Counted from the stretch's first letter, positions 16,024-23,756 are shown. The stretch is DNA of 27,342 nucleotides from CAIUKX01 sp964580965 (GCA_964580965.1 CAZOLZ010000033.1:1-27342); one strand, 5' to 3'. Made by a program: numbers and translations. Notes: generated by a model from the letters alone, not told the origin.

Positions 16024-17731
16024 TAAAAATTGTTGCATATTGTCTTTTGAATATTTCATATCTAAGAAAGTTCTTAATAAAGAAGTTAAAAATAATAAAG
16101 TTTCACGTCCAATCGTAAGGATATCAGTGATAAGTATTTCACTAGCAGTTGTTGTTAACTTATTGACAATAGCTGTGGTAAAAGGTTTCCAAAGAGAGGT
16201 TAGGACTAAAATTTCAGGTTTTACAGCACCAATTTTTATAACCAGCCAACAATCAGAGAGTGTATTTGAAGCTTCTCCAATTGTAAAAACTGACAAAATA
16301 GATGAATTAATATCAGGAACAAAAGGTGTAAAGTCATTTTCGAAAGTTGCTTACAAGCCTGTTTTACTTCAATCAGATAAATTTCTTCAAAAAATTAAGC
16401 TTTCGTCTGGTAAAGACTCAACTAGTTCACGTCAAGAAATACAAGGGGGTATTTTTAAAGGAGTTGAAAATACATACGATTGGACATTTTTGAAAAAACA
16501 TTTAATAGGTGGACGTTTGCCCAAATTCAATGATCAAACGTTATCGAATGAAGTTATTGTTTCTCAGACTTTAGCCAGAAATCTTAATTTGAAAGTTGGA
16601 AATAAGTTAACATCCTTTTTTGTTAATAAGTCGCCTTTAAAGCGAAAGTTTTTAGTCGTAGGTGTATATAATACTGGTCTTGAGGAATTTGATAGTAAAC
16701 TAATCTTAGGAGATTTAAAGCAAGTACAGCGTTTGAATGATTGGGGAATAAAGTCTTCAATTCTAGTTGATGATACCTTGAGTGAAGGAGCTTTGATAAT
16801 AAGAGCTGATGTAAGAGGAGGGAATGGTAATTATAGATATGATTGGGGGCAAGGATTTGAAAACTATGAAGGTTTTACTTATTTTCCCTATAAAGATACC
16901 GTTATAAGATTGGTGACTTCAGATTATTGGATGGATATACGAGAAGATGTTACTAAAACAACTATTCCAGATACAACATATCTAAAAATTGATTGTTCTT
17001 ATGATCATTATGCCGATAACTTTATAGTTTCTGATTATGGAGAAGTTCAAAAGACCTTTCTTAATTCTACTGGAACGAAATACAAAATCAAAACAGAACT
17101 AGGGGATGTTTTTTTTGAAACCATTGCAGGAAAAGGTTCTGGGGAAAATTACATAAGTGGATATGAGGTTTTAATTAATGAGTGGAATTTGTTAGATGAG
17201 GTAAAGATTGATTTGAAAAAAGCGTTTTTATCAAGGGGGGAACAATGGATTGATATTAAGGTTACAAGTATTATCGATAATCAAAATGAGGTGTTTTTAT
17301 GGTTGAGTTTCTTGGATGTTAATGTTGCGATTATTATCGTTTTGATGTTGTTGATTGGGGTGATAAACATTTGTTCTGCTTTATTGGTTTTAATTTTATT
17401 GAAAGGGTCATTTGTAGGAATTTTAAAAGCAATGGGAGCAACAGATTGGAGTATTCGTAAAATATTTTTATATCAAGGAGCTAATATCGTTCTTAAAGGC
17501 TTGTTTTGGGGGAATTTGTTTGGAATTAGTATAGCATTAGTACAATATTATTTTGAGATTTTGAAATTAGATCCTTCTGTATATTATTTGGATAAAGTGC
17601 CAATTTCACTTGATCTATCTGAATTAGTTTGGGTTAATTTGGGGACAGTAGTTGTGTGTATAGTATCTTTAATCTTACCAAGTTTCATTATTACTAAAAT
17701 TACTCCCTCGAAAACAATTAAGTTTAATTAA
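16010..17731 (+). CDS. FtsX/LolC-family ABC permease with an extra periplasmic domain
   Basis: Family plan: an N-terminal SFEYFISKKVL, a first transmembrane helix (about 36-56), a large periplasmic domain, and three C-terminal helices (about 435-465, 495-515, 540-562). The FtsX-like motif LLKGSFVGILKAMGATDWSIRKIFLYQGANI is at 463-493. LolC/LolE-type proteins release lipoproteins from the inner membrane using an ATPase encoded elsewhere. At 573 residues it is about 160 longer than usual. The excess is an insertion at about 248-381 containing RGGNGNYRYDWG, which resembles PKD/SprB-type Ig-like repeats. The start is uncertain: the ATG at 16010 overlaps the divergent DUF1343 gene, and a TTG at 16040 would give a family-like N-terminus without overlap. 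Confidence 0.85.
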   Translation: MYFSIKNCCILSFEYFISKKVLNKEVKNNKVSRPIVRISVISISLAVVVNLLTIAVVKGFQREVRTKISGFTAPIFITSQQSESVFEASPIVKTDKIDELISGTKGVKSFSKVAYKPVLLQSDKFLQKIKLSSGKDSTSSRQEIQGGIFKGVENTYDWTFLKKHLIGGRLPKFNDQTLSNEVIVSQTLARNLNLKVGNKLTSFFVNKSPLKRKFLVVGVYNTGLEEFDSKLILGDLKQVQRLNDWGIKSSILVDDTLSEGALIIRADVRGGNGNYRYDWGQGFENYEGFTYFPYKDTVIRLVTSDYWMDIREDVTKTTIPDTTYLKIDCSYDHYADNFIVSDYGEVQKTFLNSTGTKYKIKTELGDVFFETIAGKGSGENYISGYEVLINEWNLLDEVKIDLKKAFLSRGEQWIDIKVTSIIDNQNEVFLWLSFLDVNVAIIIVLMLLIGVINICSALLVLILLKGSFVGILKAMGATDWSIRKIFLYQGANIVLKGLFWGNLFGISIALVQYYFEILKLDPSVYYLDKVPISLDLSELVWVNLGTVVVCIVSLILPSFIITKITPSKTIKFN

Positions 17732-17758
17732 TCACAAAATTCTATAAACTTAATATTT

Positions 17759-17776
17759 CCTTAACATTCGTTAAGG
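17759..17776. promoter_or_regulatory. palindrome abutting the -33 element of the Na/Pi gene
   Basis: CCTTAACATTCGTTAAGG is a perfect 7-bp inverted repeat with a 4-nt centre. It ends one base before the -33 TTG. It may be a regulator-binding site or a weak terminator of the upstream permease gene, since only a weak T tract follows. Confidence 0.45.
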
Positions 17777-17806
17777 TTGTTTAATTTCTTATTTCAATTA
17801 ACTTTG
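17777..17806 (+). promoter_or_regulatory. promoter of the Na/phosphate cotransporter gene
   Basis: TTG (17777-17779), 19 nt, then TAACTTTG (17799-17806) fits the Bacteroidota consensus exactly. Transcription would start near 17813, about 17 nt before the ATG. Confidence 0.75.
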
Positions 17807-17829
17807 AGAAGAATTTTAAATAGATTTAG

Positions 17830-19935
17830 ATGCTTAAGAAACTTAGATTGGTTGGGATTTCAATTGTTTTTTTAATCTCTGCAATTTCGCTTTTTGCTCA
17901 AGAAAACGCTAATAATCAAGTGTTAGAATTTTCAGAAGACGTAGTTTTAAATACAAAAGCTAAGAAAAAAGAACGTGGTTTAGCAATAACTTGGTCTTTA
18001 GATTATGCTGCATACGAAAAGTTAAAAAGTGAAGGTTATACCTTATCGATTAGATATGTAACTGATATCAAATCAAAAAAAATAGATAAATCTGAATGGA
18101 GTTTAATCAAAAAAATCGATTTAAATCAAACGAATTATGACCTCAAAAACCTTGACGGGGGAGAAAAATATATTGTTCAAGTAGGTGTTAATAAAAATGA
18201 ACAATTTTTTTGGGGACAAAAAGTTAAACAGAAAACAGGTCGTGAGTGGGGTCTATTTAAATTTTTAGTTTTAATAGGAGCTCTAGGAATGTTCATTTAT
18301 GGAATGAAAATCATGAGTGAAGGTTTACAACAAGCTGCTGGAGCCAAATTAAGAAATCTCCTAGGTTCTATAACTTCAAACCGTTTTAAAGGAGTTTTGA
18401 CTGGTTTTGGATTAACTGCAATTGTTCAATCATCCTCTGTTACTACAGTGATGACAGTTTCATTTGTTAATGCTGGATTAATGACTTTAATGCAGTCTGC
18501 TGGAGTAATGATGGGGGCTAATATTGGGACAACAATTACTGGATGGTTAATCAATATTTTTGGATTTAAAGTAAGTATTGCGTCATACGCTTTAGTTTTT
18601 ATTGCAATTGGTGCACCATTTTTATTTGTTGGAAAAACTAAAATGAAAGCTTGGGCTAGTGCGATTATAGGTTTTTCTTTATTGTTCTTAGGTTTAGGAG
18701 AGTTAAAAGATGCTGTACCATCTTTATCCCAAGATTCTACTTTAGTTCAGTTTTTTGTTAACTATAAGGATATTCCAATTATCAGTACATTAATGTTTGT
18801 CTTTCTAGGAACATTAATAACAATAATTATTCAATCTTCTTCTGCTGCTATGGCTTTAACAATGACTTTAGTGGCTAGTGGAATGATCCCTTTTGAGGTT
18901 GCTTCTGCAATGATACTTGGTGAAAATATAGGAACAACGATAACAGCTGAATTAGCTTCAACAATCGGTAATGTTCACGCAAAACGTTCAGCTAGAATAC
19001 ATACATTATTTAATATGATTGGAGTTGCATGGGCTGTTTTACTTTTTCCTTTCTTACTCAAAGGTATTGGTATTGTCATGAATCAGTTTAACTGGGGAGA
19101 TCCTTTTACTAACCCTGCTGAATATGCAAATACAGGTTTAGCTATTTTTCATACAAGTTTCAACTTACTTAATGTTTTAATCTTGATTTGGTTTGTACCT
19201 AAGTTAGTTTCATTTGCTGAAAAATCAGTTAAATCTAAGAGTGCTGCTGATTTGGTATTCCACTTAGATTATATTGGCACAGGCTTGATGGCAACACCTG
19301 AATTATCTCTTTTAGAAGCTAAAAAAGAAATCGCAAAATTTGGAAATATAACGAGTAAGATGTCCAAGTTTACGAGAAGCTTACTTTTTGAACAAAGTTC
19401 GAAGATTAAAATGGATATTCATGAACGTATTGAAAAGTATGAGGATATTACAGATAGAGTTGAGATTGAAGTTGCACAATATTTGAATAAGATTTCTGAA
19501 GGTGAGTTGTCTGAAGAAACTTCTGCTCGTATTCGCGGTATGAATAGTATTGTAAGTGACTTAGAACGAATTGGAGATATATATTTTCAAATTTCTAAAG
19601 CAATTGAACGTAAAAATGAAGAGAAGATTTGGTTTTCTCCTGAAGAAAGAAATAGTTTAAAAGAAATGCTTGATCTTGTTGATGAAGCTTTTGAAATAAT
19701 GACTGATAACTTGAATGCTCATCATTCAGAAGTTACATTAGAGAAAGCAACTTTAGCGGAAGAGAGAATCAATAAAAAACGCGATGAATTAAAGGAAAAT
19801 TACTTTCAGAATATTTCGAATAATAAAGAATACAATATTAAAGGAGGTATGGTTTATAATGATGTTTTTTCATCTCTAGAAAAAGTTGGAGATCACATCA
19901 TAAATGTTTCTGAAGCGGTTATAGGAAGAATTTAG
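17830..19935 (+). CDS. Na+/phosphate cotransporter (NptA/PhoU type) with N-terminal FN3-like domain
   Basis: The 701-residue protein has a signal peptide (1-23) and a fibronectin-III-like periplasmic domain at about 45-137, with a final strand GEKYIVQVGVNKNEQF. It then has the NptA-type transporter, with the two inverted-repeat signatures IVQSSSVTTVMTV plus GANIGTTITG and IIQSSSAAMALTM plus GENIGTTITA. These QSSS/GxNIGTT pairs form the sodium and phosphate site in the family. The C-terminal 220 residues form a PhoU-like helical bundle. The transporter would import phosphate (or another anion) with sodium. The FN3-like part is not present in the classical family. It has its own promoter and terminator, so it is monocistronic. 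Confidence 0.9.
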   Translation: MLKKLRLVGISIVFLISAISLFAQENANNQVLEFSEDVVLNTKAKKKERGLAITWSLDYAAYEKLKSEGYTLSIRYVTDIKSKKIDKSEWSLIKKIDLNQTNYDLKNLDGGEKYIVQVGVNKNEQFFWGQKVKQKTGREWGLFKFLVLIGALGMFIYGMKIMSEGLQQAAGAKLRNLLGSITSNRFKGVLTGFGLTAIVQSSSVTTVMTVSFVNAGLMTLMQSAGVMMGANIGTTITGWLINIFGFKVSIASYALVFIAIGAPFLFVGKTKMKAWASAIIGFSLLFLGLGELKDAVPSLSQDSTLVQFFVNYKDIPIISTLMFVFLGTLITIIIQSSSAAMALTMTLVASGMIPFEVASAMILGENIGTTITAELASTIGNVHAKRSARIHTLFNMIGVAWAVLLFPFLLKGIGIVMNQFNWGDPFTNPAEYANTGLAIFHTSFNLLNVLILIWFVPKLVSFAEKSVKSKSAADLVFHLDYIGTGLMATPELSLLEAKKEIAKFGNITSKMSKFTRSLLFEQSSKIKMDIHERIEKYEDITDRVEIEVAQYLNKISEGELSEETSARIRGMNSIVSDLERIGDIYFQISKAIERKNEEKIWFSPEERNSLKEMLDLVDEAFEIMTDNLNAHHSEVTLEKATLAEERINKKRDELKENYFQNISNNKEYNIKGGMVYNDVFSSLEKVGDHIINVSEAVIGRI

Positions 19936-19962
19936 TAATTAAATAGATCTTTTTAAGATTTT

Positions 19963-19990
19963 AAGCGACCTCTAAAAGGTCGCTTTTTTT
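19963..19990 (+). terminator. intrinsic terminator of the Na/Pi gene
   Basis: The perfect 9-bp stem AAGCGACCT/AGGTCGCTT (19963-19971 with 19977-19985) is followed by TTTTTTT. The T tract overlaps the last codons of the convergent DUF2007 gene. Confidence 0.88.
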
Positions 19991-20399
19991 ATTTTTTAAA
20001 CTCTGTATCACATTTTTTACAACGAAAGACCTTATTCAAGTATATAGGAAAAATAGAAAGGATCAGAGAAAATAAAGCGCTAATTAAGCCTTTTAAATCT
20101 TGAATTGAATTAAAGTCTTTGTATAATTGATTTGAACCACAATTCGGACAAACAATAATATTTCCATTTCTATCTTCAAAAGGTTTATTTTCTAGTTCTT
20201 GAATGATTTCAAAAGCTTTAGCATAATCTTTTTCTTGAACTTTGAGCTTTATTCCTCCGACAGCATTACTCAAAAGTGGATCGATTGAAACCGTGTTTTC
20301 ATCTTGAATAAAACATTCAATATTATCTGTTTCCAATCTGTTTTTAAGAATGTAAGCATCAATAATGTTGTCGAATGTTTTAACGGTAATTCGATTCAT
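19989..20399 (-). CDS. DUF2007-domain protein with C-terminal zinc ribbon
   Basis: The first 70 residues match the DUF2007 (putative signal-transducing) fold: VKTFDNIIDAYILKNRLETDNIECFI, then a second beta-alpha unit ending KAFEIIQELE. After a short linker, a zinc ribbon is formed by Cys84/Cys87 (CPNCG) and Cys127/Cys130 (CKKC). A hydrophobic segment (about 102-121) lies between the two halves of the ribbon, so the C-terminus may dip into or cross the membrane. No experimental function is known to me for this family. It converges with the Na/Pi gene, whose terminator T run touches its stop codon. Confidence 0.82.
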   Translation of the reverse strand: MNRITVKTFDNIIDAYILKNRLETDNIECFIQDENTVSIDPLLSNAVGGIKLKVQEKDYAKAFEIIQELENKPFEDRNGNIIVCPNCGSNQLYKDFNSIQDLKGLISALFSLILSIFPIYLNKVFRCKKCDTEFKK

Positions 20400-20430
20400 T
20401 TTATTACATATTATCAGTTATCTTTATGTG

Positions 20431-20467
20431 AAAACTTAATAACCTTTAATAGTTATGTTTAAGTTTT
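20431..20467 (-). terminator. weak hairpin after the esterase gene
   Basis: The arms AAAACTTAA (20431-20439) and TTAAGTTTT (20459-20467) pair perfectly, with a further TAAC/GTTA inside. The hairpin starts at the esterase stop codon. It is AT-rich and lacks a long T tract, so this is a weak call. Confidence 0.3.
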
Positions 20468-21363
20468 TACCTCAATCCATTAATGTCATATCTAGACACG
20501 AAATTCCATACAAGTTCAGAAGCACTTTGTCCTTGAAAAGTTGAATTAAACCAACTGTGATTACCACCGATATATTTGTAATGTTCAACAGAAACAAGAC
20601 TATCTCCTTGGTCATACACATAGTGTTCAATAGAGTTAACACCGTTGTTTTCACTCGTGACAGTTGGAGTAGTGGACGTATTGTTGAAATTTACCCAATG
20701 GTTCAAAGTGTGTTGTACAGAGTTCCATTCGACTCCTCCGTTGTAAGGTAAAACAGCATCTGATGTTCCATGAAGAATTACTACTGGCATTGGGTGTGTC
20801 GTAGATCCTGTGCAATCTAACATTGCTCCAGATACACATGCAACTGCTGCAATCATCTCACTTTTGTGATTAGCAAGTCCAAGTGCCATCATTCCTCCAT
20901 TTGAATATCCAGCAGCATAAACTCGCTCTAAATCTAAATTGTAGTGAGATGAAATTTCGTTAATCATTAATTCAACAAATCCAAAGTCGTCAGCATTACT
21001 TTTATTATCACCTCCTGACATACAAGCATTCCAATGAGAGGATCCACCTATACAACTACCTTGAGGATATACCAAAATAAAAGTATCTTTCTCAGCGATA
21101 GAACGTAAATCAGCATTATTCATGAAGTGAGTTGAATTACCACCAAAACCATGAAAATTTAACATCAATGGAACGGATTTACTACCATCATATGAGTCGG
21201 GAATGTATAAAATATATTCTCTACTAATACCGTTATGTTGAACAGTTCTAGAATTACTATTGTTAAAAGAGCATGATTCAGCACTGTTATCATCTTCATT
21301 TTTATTACAGCTTAATAGTAAAACTATTAGAGCTAATACACTAAAAAATATTTTATACCTCAT
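20467..21363 (-). CDS. lipoprotein esterase, PHB-depolymerase/feruloyl-esterase family
   Basis: The 298-residue alpha/beta hydrolase begins with a lipoprotein signal (LLLSC, Cys19). Catalytic residues are evident: the nucleophile Ser154 in GYSNGG, Asp202 in HGTSDAVLPY and His269 in GGNHSW. The oxyanion region is LNFHGFGG (68-75). Four or more Cys in the mature part (104, 114, 176, 184) allow disulfides, as expected outside the cytoplasm. The family includes extracellular poly(3-hydroxybutyrate) depolymerases, acetylxylan and feruloyl esterases, so the substrate is open. There is no separate starch- or chitin-binding domain. It appears monocistronic, and no polysaccharide-utilisation genes surround it. 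Confidence 0.88.
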   Translation of the reverse strand: MRYKIFFSVLALIVLLLSCNKNEDDNSAESCSFNNSNSRTVQHNGISREYILYIPDSYDGSKSVPLMLNFHGFGGNSTHFMNNADLRSIAEKDTFILVYPQGSCIGGSSHWNACMSGGDNKSNADDFGFVELMINEISSHYNLDLERVYAAGYSNGGMMALGLANHKSEMIAAVACVSGAMLDCTGSTTHPMPVVILHGTSDAVLPYNGGVEWNSVQHTLNHWVNFNNTSTTPTVTSENNGVNSIEHYVYDQGDSLVSVEHYKYIGGNHSWFNSTFQGQSASELVWNFVSRYDINGLR

Positions 21364-21388
21364 ATACGTTTATTTTCTAATTGTTAAG

Positions 21389-21568
21389 TTACAAATTATT
21401 AAAAATAATAGGAGTAAGTTCACGAATTATATCATCAGAAAATGGCTTTTTTTGAGTCATAATAATCATAATCAAGTTTTTTTTTGGTGATATTGTAAAA
21501 TGAGTTCCACCTATATCACTCCAACCATAGTCTCCCAAGTGACCATTAATTACGAATAAAAATGGAGA
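21389..21568 (-). pseudogene. C-terminal remnant of a beta-lactamase-family serine hydrolase
   Basis: Translating the minus strand from 21568 to the TAA at 21389-21391 gives 59 residues with no start codon. They include GDYGWSDIGGTHFTISPK, then KNLIMIIMTQ. This is the hallmark C-terminal region of class-C-beta-lactamase-like serine hydrolases (GWxGxxGTxFxxDPxxxLIxxxMTQ). An in-frame stop at 21569-21571 closes the frame upstream, and the neighbouring sequence encodes an unrelated barrel protein. The N-terminal 300 or so residues with the SxxK and YxN motifs are therefore missing. It is a decayed gene end left between two intact genes. Confidence 0.75.
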
Positions 21569-21578
21569 TTATTATTTT

Positions 21579-22304
21579 TTAATTAATACTTTCTTTCTGG
21601 TAAAATCTATAATTTAATCGGATAAAGAAAAAGTGAAGTTGGATAAAATTATAGCGGTTAATGCCAACTACACCTCCTTCTAGTAACCTGTAGCCAATAT
21701 TTCCTTGAAGTGCTTGAGAGAAATTGTATTTTCCTAATAATGCTATATCAATTGCTCTTCCTTTGTTGGCACCAATACCCTCACCGAAAAAATAAATTCC
21801 TGCTTTTTGAGAGATATTTAAATTGACTAATAAATTAATTAAAGGGACAAAACCAAAACCGAAATTTTCTTTTAAAAAATCTTCATTTTTTAAAGAGAAT
21901 CCAGCATCTCTAAGTTTTGCAGATAAACCTATTCCCAATTTAATTTTTTGTTTACAAATAATTCTTCGATTATAACTCAAGCGATAAGAGTTAAACTTAT
22001 AAACAGCTTCTAATGGTGTTTTTGCTTTGAAGTTTTGACCGTCAAAAATGATGTCTTCTTGTAAAGTTGCTGTTTTATCAATTTTGAGAGGCGCATAAAG
22101 GATTGAAAAGTAATTTTTTTCGTTTAATAAATAGCTTCCTCTTAATCTAAAATAGGGGGTGACTTTAGTATTGAAATCATCTTTCAAAGAGAATAATGTT
22201 CCGTTTTTGCCATTTCTAATATCATTAACTTTCGTGAAAGATAATCCAGATTCAACATTAAAAGCAGCCTGAGCATGTAATAATTGAAAATTGTTGGAGT
22301 TCAA
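21579..22304 (-). CDS. outer-membrane beta-barrel-like protein, start uncertain
   Basis: Many alternating strands ending in aromatic residues (TPYFRLRGSYLL, NYFSILYAPLKI, FNSYRLSYNRRI) and a C-terminal aromatic strand (IQLHFFFIRLNYRFY) suggest a small outer-membrane barrel. The only ATG/GTG/TTG start in the frame is TTG at 22302-22304. The hydrophobic signal core (YWILLFLL) is encoded upstream of it, in a frame open as far as 22394, and the cleavage-like LHAQA lies downstream. A true start therefore probably uses a rarer codon such as ATT at 22353-22355, or the gene has lost its ATG. The function is unknown. Confidence 0.65.
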   Translation of the reverse strand: MNSNNFQLLHAQAAFNVESGLSFTKVNDIRNGKNGTLFSLKDDFNTKVTPYFRLRGSYLLNEKNYFSILYAPLKIDKTATLQEDIIFDGQNFKAKTPLEAVYKFNSYRLSYNRRIICKQKIKLGIGLSAKLRDAGFSLKNEDFLKENFGFGFVPLINLLVNLNISQKAGIYFFGEGIGANKGRAIDIALLGKYNFSQALQGNIGYRLLEGGVVGINRYNFIQLHFFFIRLNYRFYQKESIN

Positions 22305-22406
22305 TAAAAATAAGAGAATCCAATATTTAGATTTTGATATGAGCTTAAATAGAATTTTGATAACCTTTAATGATTTATTTAATTTAAATATGTCTTAAAA
22401 TTTATA

Positions 22407-22814
22407 TCAGATGCCTTCATGTTTCCTTTGAATTTCGATGAAATCAATTCCGCAACATAATTTTTTTGCTAAATTTGATTTAGGGTCAACAACTCTCCAG
22501 AATGGAGTTATTTCATTAATTTTTTTTCCTAAATTAAATTCTTCAAATGATGCTTCTGATACTATTCGTAACAAAATCCCAGAAGTTACAGGACACGTTT
22601 TATCAGTTTGGTATTCGGTAGCTAAATCATTTCTCATTTTTGTTAAATCATATAAATGACCAAAAGGTATTTGATTAATGTAATTATCAATTATTTGTGG
22701 AGTAGGAATAAATATAGTACTACCCTCAGGAATATCAGCAAACCTTTTGTTGGCCGTTTTAATTTTGAATGATTTATTACAATCTCTTTTTTCTAACCAA
22801 GTTTTTTTTGCCAT
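22407..22814 (-). CDS. conserved small protein, weakly alkyltransferase-like
   Basis: The 135-residue protein is cytoplasmic and basic. It has an N-terminal KKTWLEKRDCNK, a middle RNDLATEYQTDKTCPVTSGILLRIVSEASFEE, and ITPFWRVVDPKSNLAKKL near the end. The order of a helix, 'IP.G', a helix, a Gly-containing turn and 'P(F)WRVV' recalls the DNA-binding half of O6-alkylguanine-DNA alkyltransferase-like proteins, where the equivalent is PCHRVV or PWHRVV. The reactive Cys is absent, so if related it would not be a repair methyltransferase of the usual kind. I believe similar proteins exist across Bacteroidota. The function is not assigned. Confidence 0.7.
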   Translation of the reverse strand: MAKKTWLEKRDCNKSFKIKTANKRFADIPEGSTIFIPTPQIIDNYINQIPFGHLYDLTKMRNDLATEYQTDKTCPVTSGILLRIVSEASFEEFNLGKKINEITPFWRVVDPKSNLAKKLCCGIDFIEIQRKHEGI

Positions 22815-22914
22815 AACTTTATTTTTAAGTTGTTATTAATTTTGATTCAGAAAATACCTGTTAGCTATTGAATTGGTTTTACCCTTTCAAAATAGTTAAT
22901 GTTATCACTACAAT

Positions 22915-23331
22915 TTACTCAAAAATTTCCTCTTTTTTTATTCCTTTTATAGCATGTTTTCTGGTATTCAAAAAGAGAACTAAATGCAATAGTAGACCTA
23001 CACCCCAAAACAATTCAAAAATTCTTATTTGAAAATAAGTCTCATGAATAGATTGTAAATCAAATAAGTAATAGATTTCTGTAACTAAGTTGTGAATAAT
23101 GTAAGTAGATACATGAAATCTAAAACCGACATCATATAATGCCAATGATTGACGATCCCTTTTACCGAAAAAGAATCCGTTTGAAAACATTAATACTGCA
23201 TACATTATAGGAATTAGATAGACCATCAATAAGTTTCTGTTTTCGATTGAATTCGTTAATGATAAATGAAAGAAACAACATAATACTGATGCTGTTAATA
23301 TAAACCAAACTTGATTTTTTGTAATCTTCAT
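22915..23331 (-). CDS. small membrane protein paired with a PadR regulator
   Basis: The 138 residues form four hydrophobic segments (about 8-26, 34-54, 75-90 and 105-122) with short charged loops (FGKRDRQS) and a Lys/Glu-rich tail. No known motif is seen. It starts within the end of the PadR gene (the ATG and TGA share bases), so the regulator and this protein are made together. PadR regulators often control a transporter or membrane protein next to them. Such a short protein could be an efflux subunit or a membrane-stress protein, but nothing in the sequence proves it. Confidence 0.8.
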   Translation of the reverse strand: MKITKNQVWFILTASVLCCFFHLSLTNSIENRNLLMVYLIPIMYAVLMFSNGFFFGKRDRQSLALYDVGFRFHVSTYIIHNLVTEIYYLFDLQSIHETYFQIRIFELFWGVGLLLHLVLFLNTRKHAIKGIKKEEIFE

Positions 23332-23693
23332 AATTTTAATAGTTTTTTAATTCTTTCTTGATGAAATAGCATGATGTTTCTTTCAGTAAAAGCATCTAAT
23401 AATTCCATTCCTAAATCTGTTAAATAATAATATTTTCTATCTGGTCCCTTATACCCTTTTTTTGTCTCAAAATCAACAACTCCTAGATGTTGAAATTTTC
23501 TTAAGTTCCTGTACAAGCTTTGTCCTTCACATGTCATAGTGCCATCGGATGCATCTTCTACAAATTCCTTGATTTGATCTACGTATTTTTTACCGTCTTT
23601 TAATGCAAGGAAAATCCACAAGGTCAATTGCCCTTTTTTGTATGTGTCCTCCCATGCATCCAGTAAACTGTTAAAAAGATTCTTATTTTCCAT
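23328..23693 (-). CDS. PadR-family transcription regulator
   Basis: The 121-residue winged-helix protein matches PadR. It has KKGQLTLWIFLALKDGKKYVDQIKEFV at the N-terminus, the recognition-helix region QSLYRNLRKFQHLGVVDFE, and the wing GPDRKYYYLTDLGMELLDAF. The C-terminal helix needed for dimerisation is short (FTERNIMLFHQERIKKLLKL), as in the s-PadR subfamily. These repressors usually respond to a small hydrophobic or phenolic compound and repress their own operon. A 10-bp palindrome overlaps the predicted transcription start 12 nt upstream, which strongly suggests autorepression. The stop overlaps the membrane-protein start. Confidence 0.9.
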   Translation of the reverse strand: MENKNLFNSLLDAWEDTYKKGQLTLWIFLALKDGKKYVDQIKEFVEDASDGTMTCEGQSLYRNLRKFQHLGVVDFETKKGYKGPDRKYYYLTDLGMELLDAFTERNIMLFHQERIKKLLKL

Positions 23694-23705
23694 ATATTAC
23701 CTCTA

Positions 23706-23728
23706 GTATTATACATCTTGTATAATAC
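23706..23728. promoter_or_regulatory. probable PadR operator
   Basis: A perfect inverted repeat, GTATTATACA, 3 nt, TGTATAATAC. It lies just downstream of the -7 box, across the predicted transcription start and 12 nt before the PadR start codon. A repressor bound here would block transcription. Confidence 0.7.
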
Positions 23729-23756
23729 AAAGGTATTAATAATTTGTAAATTTCAA
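23728..23756 (-). promoter_or_regulatory. promoter of the PadR and membrane-protein operon
   Basis: On the minus strand TTG (23754-23756), 18 nt, then TACCTTTG (23728-23735) fits the Bacteroidota consensus. The last base of the -7 box is also the first base of the operator palindrome. Confidence 0.75.

Noticed and set aside
14806..16296. Long 496-residue frame for the DUF1343 protein starting at 16296
   Set aside because: The first 91 residues only mirror the opposite-strand permease gene and precede the signal peptide; the start at 16023 is preferred.
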